NCBI RefSeq assembly: GCF_000004075.3
Contig: NC_026655.2
Coordinates: forward strand, 23,111,489 to 23,175,488
Direction: 5' to 3'
DNA from: Cucumis sativus
Taxonomy: Eukaryota > Streptophyta > Magnoliopsida > Cucurbitales > Cucurbitaceae
Length of the DNA stretch: 64,000 nucleotides
Below, one piece after another: positions 1 to 11,700 of this stretch (its first letter is position 1; every line of letters starts with the position of its first letter). The position numbers were made by a program, and so were the translations under genes. The notes beneath the pieces are model-generated. The model was not told the DNA's origin. It did not search any database and saw only the letters and a list, made by a program, of their open reading frames with translations.

Positions 1-101
1 TAAACATAGAATTTAAAATCAGAAGTTTTAAACTGAAACTGGAGTTTGAAATTACAACTCCAGGATATGAAAAGGAAAACAGTAAAGAAACGAAAACTCA
101 C

Positions 102-1097
102 CACACCAAATATTGAAGAAAAATCAATACGAGGACGGGCCTTTAGACCAGTGACAGCATCCTGATTAAGTTCAGATAACTTATAGGACTTCATTGAACA
201 CTTTATGCCTTTACCCAAAATTCCTGATAGAAACAAAATACCACACAGTAAACAATAAAAAGTTGCAGGCAGGAAGATATGAAGAACAAAATTTCTGCCA
301 AGTCCATTAAACAACAATCAGAATTTGGACGCCAAAAACTAAAGTCTTGAAGCTTTTGGTTGGCAGACTACTTTTCCATGTGACGCTCAAAACATCTTGC
401 CTTTATTGTTCATTGGGTGTCCTTTCAAGAAAGATAAGAAGATTCTTTGGCTGAATTTTACTAGGGCTTTTTTGTGGAAGAAGATATTGTGTTTTGCTAG
501 AGTACAACTCTTGTTTTTTCTATGAAAAGGAACGAGACCCTCAATATTTTTTAACATCCATTGTATTCTTGTTGTAGTCACCTAACCGGGTAAATTGAGT
601 TCACCTTCTTTGTAATTATAGCTAAACAAATCTCATGACCTATTAGAAAACTTTTCGGTAATCCATCAGATAGTTTTACATTTTTGTAATGTCATGATTA
701 TCAACGAAATGTCTATGTTTCCTAGCAAAAAAAAAGGGCTACCGGCTACCTAGTCTTCTAAGAAAATAGTAGAATGATGACCATGGTATCCTCATCCCAC
801 GATCCAAATCTAGGTAATATCTGAAATTTAACAAACCAGCGTCCTCAAAAGCCATTTGTAATTTATTGTTCAATCAAATGCATGACATAAACCTGTACAG
901 CATTTGCTATAGACCTCGTGAAGTAAAGACTTCACCATATTCACGCAGAGACAGAAATGCAGAACCATACCTCCGGGAAAATAAGGACTTTGAAAAGAAG
1001 CAGACTTCGGAACACACAAAGTTCGAAAATTCTGCACCCTACGTTGTTGACCCAAGAAATTACACCTCCAATTCAAGCGTATAATCTGGCTGTCCAT
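102..1097 (-). CDS. HDH: Histidinol dehydrogenase, plastid (5' end only)
   Basis: Histidinol dehydrogenase catalyses the last two oxidations of histidine synthesis, in plastids. Only the first two coding exons are present: 971-1097 (start ATG at 1097) and 102-223; the gene continues beyond the left edge, and 1-101 is intron. The first exon encodes a basic, Ser/Arg-rich stretch beginning [14 protein letters not shown], as expected for a transit peptide. The second reads [15 protein letters not shown] then [15 protein letters not shown], which I recognise as the start of the mature plant enzyme. Exon 1 ends in phase 1 at a GT donor (970-969) and exon 2 begins after a CAG acceptor (225-224), so the codon joins cleanly. 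An ATG at 1109 is in frame but would lie in the 5' intron if the AAG acceptor at 1105-1104 is used. A likely noncoding leader exon ends at a GTAACC donor (1274). Confidence 0.85.
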
Positions 1098-1274
1098 AAT
1101 CACCTTCAATCAGATTGATCAGAATGTGGCTTCATAAATTAGTGAAAGGTACCCAGAACAAATTAGAAACTATACAGTCCACCTAAATTTCGAACACTGT
1201 AACCAGCAAACAAAAATGAAAAACGAAGAACAAATCCGGAGTGAAATAAATGTGAGAATGATTTCAGGGGTTAC

Positions 1275-1520
1275 CCACTGAAGATGGACCTTATCGGCGG
1301 CAAGCACCGGCTAGGAAGCGGCGGAGACGACGACGATCGAATAAGATTATGTGCCCAAAATTAACAAAAATGAGACTGACGGTTGAGGCTGATTTACAAA
1401 AGGCAGCTGAACCTGAAGCGATGATATGAAATTTGGAAACGTGGAACCTAACTCCAAATGAATCGGTTCGGGCAAACGCGAACCGAACGGTTCGAATCAA
1501 CGGTAGTAAACCTAATTCCA
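1275..1520 (-). other. Probable 5' leader exon of the histidinol dehydrogenase gene
   Basis: This is a more GC-rich patch than its surroundings, just upstream of the first coding exon, ending at a GTAACC donor at 1274-1269. The matching acceptor would be the AAG at 1105-1104, six bases before the ATG at 1097. It contains an open frame of 76 codons that does not continue into the transit peptide, so I read it as untranslated. The upper limit is a guess. Confidence 0.4.
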
Positions 1521-1524
1521 ACTA

Positions 1525-2640
1525 TTTGATTTGGTTCGGATTATTGATTTTTGCTGAAAATAAATTCGTCATTTGGGTCATGAGAGATTCATTTCCGTAG
1601 ACTACGGGTGTGTTTATTTCCAAGTGATTAAATTATTTTAGAAAAAATCCATGTGTTAAAATAGATTTTGAAAAATGAGTTTATAAAGTTATTTTCATCT
1701 ACAATTACACTTAAAACCAACGACCATCGAAAAATGAATTTTAAAAGTTTGATGCATTCTTACTTTTTAGGAATATAATCGACAATTCTAGTCAGATCAA
1801 TCTCTAACAGATCATTGTCACTAAACCTTTAATTACCGTTTTTTATGCAATTGCCAATACATAATTTTTGTCTTCCATTTCCATTGCAACCTTTGTTGGC
1901 CAACCTTCGACGATTGGTTTTCGATAAGCATCGTCAGCCAAACTCTGGATGATCGTTTCCTAACCACCGTTTTCAACCAACCACTTACCATTGTCAACTA
2001 TCTCGGGAAATCTTTGATCATCGTTTTTTGTTGATTGATGACTATAAAGTTGCCTACTGTTTAGAAAATTTGCATCAAATGACAAAAACATTTTTTTAAA
2101 AAAAGGTTCATAACACCTATTTTTTGCATATTGCGAATATGACAAAACTAATGATCTATCAGACGATAATGATACAGCTAGACGATAATCATAGAATTAT
2201 CGATTTTTAAATTTATTATTTTTTGCAATTTAGAAAATGAAGTGACATTAATCCTATTATCATAAACTTTTTTTTTTGTTATTTTTACCCGAATTTCGCT
2301 TCCGACAACCAATCTCTTATGGTTGCCTCTAAAAAATCATTGCTTATCATCAATGTCAAAGGAATGTATTGTTTTAGGTGGCCCCTGCCAACTTTCAACA
2401 ACCGTTGTCACCGTTTCCCAATAACCCCTTTTTCAATGCATTAAGTTTACCTTTATTTTTATTGAACTTGGGAGAAAATTATGGAATGGAAAGCTCCATC
2501 TTTGAAGAAGTATTGAAATGTGTTTTAGTTGTATTTTAAAATAATATGAATCCAAAAGTCACTGATAAAATCATTTAATTTATTCATTAATGACAAAATT
2601 GCCACCAATGTAAAACCAGTAAAAAAAAGTGGTATAACAA
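1525..2640. other. AT-rich spacer
   Basis: No gene is supported here. Part of it (about 2100-2290: TGCATATTGCGAATATG, then a diverged stretch with AGTGACATTAATCC and ATTATCATAA) recurs in diverged form at 16805-16925, so it includes a dispersed repeat of unknown type. Confidence 0.5.
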
Positions 2641-2878
2641 AGGATAACATAGACCATAGGGTATAAATGAGTATGTATGATGAGTATAACAAGCATCCAT
2701 TACAAATTTCTTTGCAGTATAGTATAGTATTATCAATTATGTGAAGTTGAAGAAGATGATACAAAAAGGAACTGTATCAACCCAAAAAAGAAAAACATAT
2801 AGGAAAACAAAACAAGCCAAAATGAGAGAATATAGAAGTGCCCATCAAATTTGAGAGAGATTTTCTTGTAGCATTCTT
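2640..2878 (-). other. 3' UTR region of MS5/TDM1-like copy A
   Basis: This stretch is similar to the sequence just below the stop codon of copy B (20275-20452), including AGTATTATCAATTATGTGA and GGAACTGTATCAACCCAAAA. It marks one limit of the duplicated block. Confidence 0.6.
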
Positions 2879-5728
2879 CTAGCTCTCTTGATGCACTGAT
2901 GTTATCTCATGGAATACCTGCAATCTGTTCCCCCTCATCAACTTATTTTCCTGCCCAAACTTACAAGAGACTTCAGTTGTCAGATCTTTCCTTGGCAGTG
3001 GCGAGGCGCAACAATTATCGATTGACTCTAACGTAGGCTGCTGCTGTTGGTCGAAATACAAAGGGCAACGTTCTACTGAATTTCTGGATGAAACAACCTC
3101 GTCTGAGTCATCTTTTATCTCAAGTGAACCAATCTTTATTGTGTCTTCCAACTGGTTGCTGCTTGGAGGACAATGGTTCTGGTGGAGTATGTTGGAATTT
3201 AGATTTTCATCATTAAACTTGAACTCTCCATTGTCGTCACTGCTGCAGCTCCAATTGTCCGCAAAGCAATTGACTTGATCACTTCCGCTTGAAGACGACA
3301 TTTCTTCTGTATTGTCTTCCTCCTCCTCGTCATCACTTTCTTCCTCCTCTTCTTCAACCATATCTGCCCAACTCTTCTTCCCAAAAACTGTTGGGGAATT
3401 ATGTTGTAACTTTTGATCAACAGCAATGCATTCCTCCTTTATCTTCTTCATCAAGCCGTAGAGCATTGGACTGCCGCCTTCTTCATACTTGATGTCTCCA
3501 CAAGAAGTCTGGTTCCAGTCTCCTTCAAGATCTTGAGGTTCATCACTCACTGCTCTGGAAAGTTCAAATCTTCCACCAAAGTTTGAATCATTTGTTGTTT
3601 GAATATTTTCAGTGCTTGTGGGAGGCTCAAATGAAAGTTTTCTACTAGAACTACTGCTGCGCAAACTTCTGAAGCATTCAGTCGCCTTTCTCGAATGTCT
3701 ATTCATAACCCATTCACAGCTCCTTGGCTGTGTAAATGGAACTTCCAATTCAACTGAATCAGGAGCTGCAGACCTATACTTTGTCTTGTAATTCGAAGTT
3801 GGTTTGGTTCCTTCAGATTCAGAAGAAGAATCTACAAGAAAGCCACTGTCAAAACTTTTATTCTTCTTTGAAGGATTCCCAAACAAAACTTTCCTGATTC
3901 TTTTTCTCTGCTGCTTCCTTTCCTTTGACCCCCATCGATTATTGAATTCCCAAAACGAGTTTTTCGGTTGAGTGAATGGAACTTCAACACTTCTTTTCGC
4001 TGGAGTCGGAGATGAAAACAATGAACAGCAGTTGAAACTCTCATCTTCTAATCTAAATAGACCACCCTGGTTCCGATCTCCCTTTATTTTAATGGGAATG
4101 CAGGAGTCAGTTTTTCCTAGATTTTCAATGAAACAACCTTCACTCCATTTATCACAATGCAGATAATTATGTGAAGAATTCACAGCTCCAATTGACTTGT
4201 TCTCATAGCAGTCCCAATGATGATCGTCGTCCCAACTATTTTCATTTATGTACATTCGTTCATCATCACGAGTCCATTTTGTGGATGCAGTGATCTGAGG
4301 AACACAACGCCCGGATTTACCAGTTGTGTTCTTTGAGGTTATCGTGGCTGCAGTGTTGTTATCTTCTTCATGCTCTGTTGAATTGAACGACTTTGATTCC
4401 TTTTCAGCCAGCATGTGAGACGCGCGTTCAAATGATTTGGCATATGACTCTTCCATGGGCTTGCCTCCAGAAGAAGCCCTTACAGACTGAAGCAGAGACT
4501 TTGCTTCCGTGAGCCGATTCGTAAGGATCAGACAGATCGCAAGATTGCATTTTTTGTTGTTATCTGACTCGAGAGACAAAGCTTTCCTGCAAGCAAAAAT
4601 CAGCTCCCTTAAAAACTTGTGAATTATTTCTGATGCCTTGGAAGTTAGCAAACATGACAAAAGCTAGTTCTCGGTCCACTGAGGATCAAAGTATACCAAG
4701 GAAACCGACTCACCGGTAATACTCTTCAGCAATATAGATATTGTCCAGCTGCAAGAAAGCCCATGCCAAGTTGCCAAGAACTCTGAGTTGGAAAAGAATT
4801 CGTATAAGTACGATGCCAAATCAATCATGAAAAGAACAAAAATAAATTTAATAGCTACCTTGATTTCTCTTGCTCGACGGTAATTTGCACTTTCTTACCC
4901 TGGGATCTTGCAGCCTTCGTCCTCTTCCCTCCAAAAACCGTGCCATCTTCGATCTGTTTCAGTTTGCATTGAAGCATATCAATCTCTTCTTCTATTCTAC
5001 CAGATCTCTGCAATAAAATACAAATTCAAATGAGATCTATGGGACTTAACAATGGTTTCTTGAACATTCCCATATTCATTCAAAATTGAGATTTGACAAT
5101 GGTTTCTCTCTTTACACTAATCAGAATACAGAGACCACATGTACCAAAGCAACAAAGAAGTTCTTACCTTGTATAATTCAATCAATACATTGTCAATAGA
5201 TTCCTGAGAATCATAAGGGCAGAGATGGCGAAAGGATTTGATCGCCTCAATCGCTTCATCAGAGCGGTCCAGCTGCTTCATCACTACAGCCATATCTTTC
5301 AGTGCACTGTCCACTCGATCCCCGGCATTTATCGCGGCCCAAAACAGAGAAACGGCCCTATTCGGATCTTTATCTATCAACTGCAGAAGCAAAAATGACC
5401 AAAGATTTAAATTTACATCACTTCAAAACATCAAAGCCTGCTTTGGTAAACATTTGGACTTTTGTCTTTAGATTTTGAATATTGAACACATAAACACCCT
5501 TCCCACTTCTCTATTTCTTGATTTGTAATCTACCTTTTACCCCTGTCTTAAAAAACGAAGCCTATCTTTTAAAAACTAGAAAAGACTAGTTGGTAAAAAC
5601 TTGTTTTTGTTCTTAAATTTGGCTAAGAATTCAACTCGTACTTAAAGAATTATGTAACATTGTAAGAAGTTGCGCGAGGAAATAGCCTTCATCTTCAAAA
5701 CTCAAATGGTTGCACCAAACTTAATCCC

Positions 5729-5759
<31 letters not shown>

Positions 5760-6133
5760 AAAAACAAATCCCTCTTGAAAACCCAAAACAGAGCCAACAA
5801 TATTCAATTCAAGAACCAAAATTTTCAAAACCCAAAAAACAGAACAGACCCACCAAGAACAGAACAAAGTACCAATCAAAAAAAGAATTCGAACCGGAAA
5901 TTCAAAAATCAACAAACCTGAACTTGTTTAGCCTTAACATAAGGGGAGTCCCCGGCGGGAACTTTGTGAATGACGTGAAAAAGATCAGATTTATTAGCAA
6001 AATTAGGAGACAATCTTTTGCTCTCTGAGAAAGGCGCCGTTTTAGGTAACCGGAAGGGCTTCCATTTCCACGACGGTGGTGGGGTCGAAAATCCCTTGCA
6101 CAGAAATTTGTTCTTGCCGCTGTTCGTCAACAT
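2879..6133 (-). CDS. MS5/TDM1/POLLENLESS3-like TPR protein, copy A
   Basis: This family includes Arabidopsis TDM1 (MS5/POLLENLESS3), a TPR protein acting with the APC/C to end meiosis, and the SDI sulfur-response proteins. Exons: 5918-6133, 5168-5380, 4859-5007, 4714-4782, 2879-4586; they sum to 785 codons (784 aa). The N-terminus (about residues 1-72) has TP at residue 17 in GFSTPPPSWK and the family signature DLFHVIHKVPAGDSPYVKAK. Exons 2-5 carry TPR-like helices (LFWAAINAGDRVDSALKDM, MKQLDRSDEAIEAIKSFR, NLAWAFLQLDN, CNLAICLILTNR). The long C-terminal half (about residues 240-784) is Ser-rich, holds two EVPFTQP motifs, KKSWADMVE followed by an acidic run, and looks disordered. I chose ATG 6133 because copy B has its ATG at the matching codon; no upstream in-frame ATG is conserved. 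Much longer than Arabidopsis TDM1 (about 430 aa), so it may be a POLLENLESS3-like paralog rather than the TDM1 orthologue. Confidence 0.85.
5726..5764. repeat. Homopolymer tract C24 followed by A15
   Basis: It lies in intron 1 of the TPR gene copy A; in the transcript it is T15 then G24. Copy B has only short C-runs at the equivalent place (near 22762-22775). The exact length is likely to be unreliable. Confidence 0.95.
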
Positions 6134-6366
6134 GGAGTTCTTCAATCTCTACTTAATTTTCCCGAGAAAATTTTCGCACTCTCTTTCTCGTCTTAGAAAA
6201 TTGCCAAGAAAAAAAAAGTTTGGGATTTTGCTTTTTCTTCTTGGGTTAGAACTTCTTCTTTGGATCTTGCATAGGATTCATCTGGTTAGAACAAATACAA
6301 AGAGAAGTGATGTGAAAAGGCGAGAATGAAAAGCGATGATCGTCCTGAAGAGTGGTGAAGAGAAAA

Positions 6367-6395
6367 TAGCCGTTTTATATAAATTACTAGCCGTT
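6367..6395 (-). promoter_or_regulatory. TATA box flanked by two AACGG (MSA-like) cores, copy A promoter
   Basis: On the minus strand the order is CTCAACGGCTAGT, then TATATAAAACGGCTA; the plus-strand cores TAGCCGTT are at 6367-6374 and 6388-6395. AACGG is the core of the mitosis-specific activator element bound by MYB3R factors. The arrangement is conserved in copy B (23582-23609). It is about 235-260 bases upstream of the start codon. Function is inferred from the motif and the meiotic/cell-cycle role of the family. Confidence 0.6.
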
Positions 6396-6419
6396 GAGAA
6401 TTTCAATTACTTCGCACGT

Positions 6420-8560
6420 GTGGGGGCTCAATGACGTGTTTACCAAAGGAAACGATGCCCGTGGGGTGGATCGGGTCATTTTCCGGGTTCGAACCTCACA
6501 GGTATTATTTTATTTTATTTTTAAAAAAATCAATAGTAAAAGTTTAGGCATATGAAAACATAATAATTCAGCTAACGGTAAGTCTGTTTTTATCTTTGTA
6601 GCTTTGGGTACTTTTTTTCTTTACAATCTGTTTTAAAAATTAATATTTATGTGTTTTCAAAACAGTTTAAGATATTTATGTAAATTTGTTTTTTTTTTTA
6701 ATCACTTGATTTATTTTAATAAATCCAATATATAAATTTGAATATATTATGATAAAAATTATTATAAATTACACCGTTATTGAAAATATATATAAAATAT
6801 AGTAAAATTTATGGATAACATCCATTTTATTTATAAAATCTAAATTTTGTTATATTTATAAATATTCTAGTTAATCATACAAAATAAGTTTTTTTTATTA
6901 TGCGTCCATCTTTTAAAAAATAAATCACTTAAAGTTTGATGAATATAAAGTAATCTAATCCTATTTGAGGTTGGGTTTACTTTCAAATCATTTAATTAAA
7001 GGAATATTGAAAAATAGGTTATATCCTCTCCACGGTTCTATCGAAAAGAATAAAGAGTATAGCATTTCTATTATCAATAGTTTCAAATAGATGCTCGTTC
7101 TATTTAGTACCAAAATTTCACAAGTCATTCTCTTCATGTTTTGTCAATGTTGTCATGTGTCTAAAAATATTAATGTTTAGTATCTATGTAATTCACATCG
7201 TACTTGTTAAATTGTCATAAATAGTGTAATTTTATACTTTTTTTTTTACAAAATATACATGAATGAATTTTTCATACACATTGGAGAAATTAAATGATAT
7301 TAGAATATATATATTATATTGTATTTATTTTAATATTATATTTTTCAATATTATTTTCTCGTTGTCTCATTTTTACAACAATTTTCATTTTTAGTAAAAT
7401 GTCATTTTTCCTATAAGTCAACGTCAATAATATTTGTAACGTTGATATTAATGAAAGAACAACACCAACAATATTTTCTAGTTTGATGTTTATAGAAAAT
7501 TTCAAAATTTATCCACAATAAACCACTATATGTTTTAGAAATTTACTATATTTATAAATATTTTAAACAATTTTTTTTTAATGAGTTTGTTATATTTCAA
7601 CTTTTCTTTTAAATAATTCATACATTTGTAAAAAAATGTGATTAACAAACAAACATGACATTTTCAAATATAATAAAATAAATCAAAATAATGATAAAAT
7701 ATTAACAAAATTTTAGGTTTTATCAATCATATATACTAATTTGACGTGTCTGTAATGTTGATAGGTGTCTATCACGCCGATAGAAGTCTATCAATAGCTA
7801 TAAGCTGATAAATATCAGGAAGTCGGTCTATCAATATAAGTTGACACGGATAAAAAATTATAATTGATAAAACCTAAAATTTTGTTATATTTTATAAATA
7901 TATCAATTTTACTATTCACAATAATTTCTCTTTTGCTAACCACCCTTGCAAAGAAATGGAAATAAATATTTGTTCTAGGGTTATTTTTAAGCATGATAAA
8001 ATAAACCAAAGTATTACTGCCTATTTAAGTAAAGCACAATAAGTCTATTCTAGTTTATCACTTTTCAAATGTAGCAAAGTAAACAAAAATATTTACAAAA
8101 TATTCATAGTTATCTACCGTAAACCACAATAAATCTATCGTAGTCTATCCCAAACAAATTTTAATATTTTTTAGAAATTTCTCATTTAAAATAATCTCTT
8201 TATTATTCTAATAAACAAAAAATAAATGTTGGGTTTTTGGTGGTTTGGATGAGAAAGGGAAGTATTGTTTTTCAATTACTATTTTAAAAATTATTTTCAT
8301 CCCACGATTTTGAAACCTCAAAAATATACTCTTAAAAGAGAACAATTTGTAAATACTAACTAGGAAAAGAAACAAAGAATCAAAGATCATATCATACAAA
8401 TGCAAATATAGGTATAAAAATGGAAGAATTTCCTACCAAGTTTCACATGCTCCCAGCTTTCCATTCTCAAGAACTTCCATCTACCTTATAAACCAAACAT
8501 AAAACAAAAACAAAAACAAAAACAAAAACATATATGCAATGAAAAAATTCAATCTAATGG
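6420..8560. other. AT-rich spacer with short GTCTATCA repeats
   Basis: No gene is supported. At 7757-7838 there are several direct and inverted copies of CTATCA/TGATAG, and related words recur around 8040-8150 and 25770-25860. This looks like decayed dispersed-repeat DNA. Confidence 0.5.
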
Positions 8561-8771
8561 GCTTCAGAAAAGCTATACAAATCTAAAAAATATATATAAG
8601 TAGAGATATGGTGTCCTGATGTTACAATGATCTTCTGGAGTTGAATACTTTTTTCTTCTCATCTCTGTATGTGTTTGACTGACTACCTGTCATTTACAAA
8701 ACTGATCCACATCCACTAAAGCTTCAAGCGATTAAAACTTGGGAACCTATACAAAATTTCATTGCAGTTCT

Positions 8772-11700
8772 TCATTTGTTCCTGCTATTCCACTCCCATA
8801 TGATTTGGTACTTGTAAGCTGGTTCTGCTTTATCATCAATTGGATGTACATGTCGAGTTTCGGATCTTCTGAAGATAGCAATTTGGGAAGCATAACCCGG
8901 CTCCATGTGACCCAATCCGCCAACCCCACTGAACTCTACAGAGTAGTTGTGTCTTGTGGCTAAATCTCTTGCCCAATGATTAAACTGTTCCCTAGTCCAC
9001 TCAAATTTGTGATCGTGATTGCGAAATTTGCAAGATTGTAACTGTGTTTTGTCATCTGAATCCCCTTCTTGGCTTGAAAGATTTGATCCTTGGAGTATCA
9101 CATTATACTCATAGTTCGGAGTTGAAACAACAAGAAGTTTGGGGCAGAATGAACTCAACACCAAATTGCCAAACAGATACGCTTGAGCTTCTTCCATATG
9201 CTCAATTACCTGCAGTTGACCAAATATTTTTAGCGACCTGAGAACTACAATGGTTCATTTTAACAACCACCATTTACTACTCTATATTTCACAATAGCAG
9301 CAACATTGAGAGCCAAAATCTTCAGAGAGCGATCCAGAGAACTTTTTTTTCACATATTATTAAGCATTTTAGCATTGATGAGGCAGCACCCGACTAGTGC
9401 CGTTTGTGTTGACACTTGAGCAATGATTGATAAAAATTATGTGCCAAAGTTAATACATCTTAGAATATACACAGACGTAAGTTAAAAATAAGATTTCCTC
9501 CTTTCTTAGTTTCAAGAACAGGCAGCCAACTTAAGATATGAAAATAGCGATAATTAGAGAGTACCTCTAAGCAAGTGGCAATGTCAAATTCACACAATCG
9601 TGGATCAAAATCAGTGATGGATCCATCGTAAAGAACAGCAGATTTGATGGGAGTTCGAGGTACATGGATATTTGGTTCTGTACTCAGTTTTGAATGAAGT
9701 ATCTGCAGGGAAAATCAACAACATTTACTAAAACCACAGGGAGTAGTTTGGGAGCAAGGTGTCAAATTTTTAGTACAAACTTCCATTGTGGGAATTTGGG
9801 AGGGTATAACCCTCTTCGGATATTGATATTGCAATACATTTCTATCTTTTACTGTATTTTTGTTGTTCTTGAGCTTTCTTGTTAGGAGGTATCCTAGCGA
9901 AATTTTCTTGCACATCTAAATGCTCTCTCCCCATACACACACACGACGATAATGATGATACAAGATTCTAAACAAATTCAGCTGTCCCTCTAAGAGAAGA
10001 AATAATTATGTGGTTGCATAAGTTAATTTCAACATATTTTTATGGAAATTTTGTTAGGAGAAAATAGAAAGATCGGTCCACAGGGTTATTCGGAAGATAC
10101 AAGGAGTTCGTTCGAGGTTTAGCACAACTGTCCAGGTAATTGGGTCAAAAAATTATTTATTATAATCATTAGTTCTTGATTCACAACACTTGCAGCTCCT
10201 TTTAATTTCATTAATATGGCTCCCTTGTGTCCATTGGCCTGTACTTTTGTATGGCACGATTTATTTCCTTCATCTAAAACATTTACATCAATTTAAATTA
10301 AAATAGAAAGTGAGAAATGAAGAACAAAGTGACCATAAAATATCCAAACCTTTGCTGCACGGCTGAGACTTTTTTGGGAGATATCAACACCAACAATTTT
10401 CTCTAAAGATGTCTGGTAGTTTAGTAAAGAATCCAAGAGACTCCCCGAGCCACATCCAAAGTCAACCTGAGATGAGATCCGAAGAGATAAAAGAACAAAT
10501 TTCATCCATAACTAAAACAGGATGTGAGAAGTTTCAACATACCAATGTACAAGCATGTGATTCTTTGATGTATTTCACAGCAAATTCCACCCGTTGCTTT
10601 GACAGTGGAGGACTGAAAAGAGCCTGTTCCATCCTGGCTTCCAAAGGTTCCGTAACGCGTATGAGAGTACATGAGTATTCCAAGCAGCATGAACCTGCAA
10701 GATAACCATATCAAGAAATAATAAAATAAATAAAAACAAAATATTTAAGTTGTATCTTTCCAATTTATATATACAACATTAGATTCAAAACATATCTATC
10801 ATGCTTCAACTAAAGAAGCCTTGCAGTATAGAACAATAGTGCCCCTATAAGCTTTGCAGTGTAATAAGGCAAGACAAAAGAGCTCAGCCCTCCAAGAGAG
10901 TGAACCTAAATAACCTGTTGAATTATTGACAGTAGGTTGATCTTGAAATTATAACTTTTCACGGCATTAAAAATTCTTAGTCTTGAAGTCACCAAAACAT
11001 TAGATAGTTTCCTTTCTTTTACATGATTCATAATTCAGACTTGGATAGCCCTGCTCATAGAATTTTGGAGAGTGAAATACTACAAAAAATTTCAAGTTCA
11101 GCACAGGAATAGAGTATTTATTCTTGTAAATTTGTAATCACCAGGTTCCTGATTTGAAATGACTTTGAAAAGAGGGAGAAGGGAACTAACTTGAATCTAA
11201 CAAGTGGAGTATCCTAGCAGAGTTGAGAGTTGCAGCTAAAATAAACTCTCTAGGGGCCAATTCTGCACAAAAACAAGCAGACTGACCAACAGACATCTGC
11301 TGTACAATTGCTTCAAGACATGGAATAACACATCCAGAGCCTATCTCGAACTCATAATCATCATTCTTTTCAATAGTTTCTCTAACTTCCACACCTTCGG
11401 CCTTAAGGGATACGTTATAACTGATGCATACTAATGATCCATTAGATGGACTAATATCAGAATCTGAACCATGAATGTTCAAAGAACTATCTCCATATCC
11501 AAGATGGGTACAAGGAAATTTCAAATCTTTTGATTTATGCGATATTTCCTCTTGAACTTTACTGTTCAAACCAGAATGAATAGATCTGTAGGAGGCTAAT
11601 TCTTCAAAGAACCTTTGGGAATTAAATTGAATGAAAAGTGCATCAGCATAAGATGTCAATCTCTCCAAAGACACGTTTAAATCCTTGAAATATATATCCA

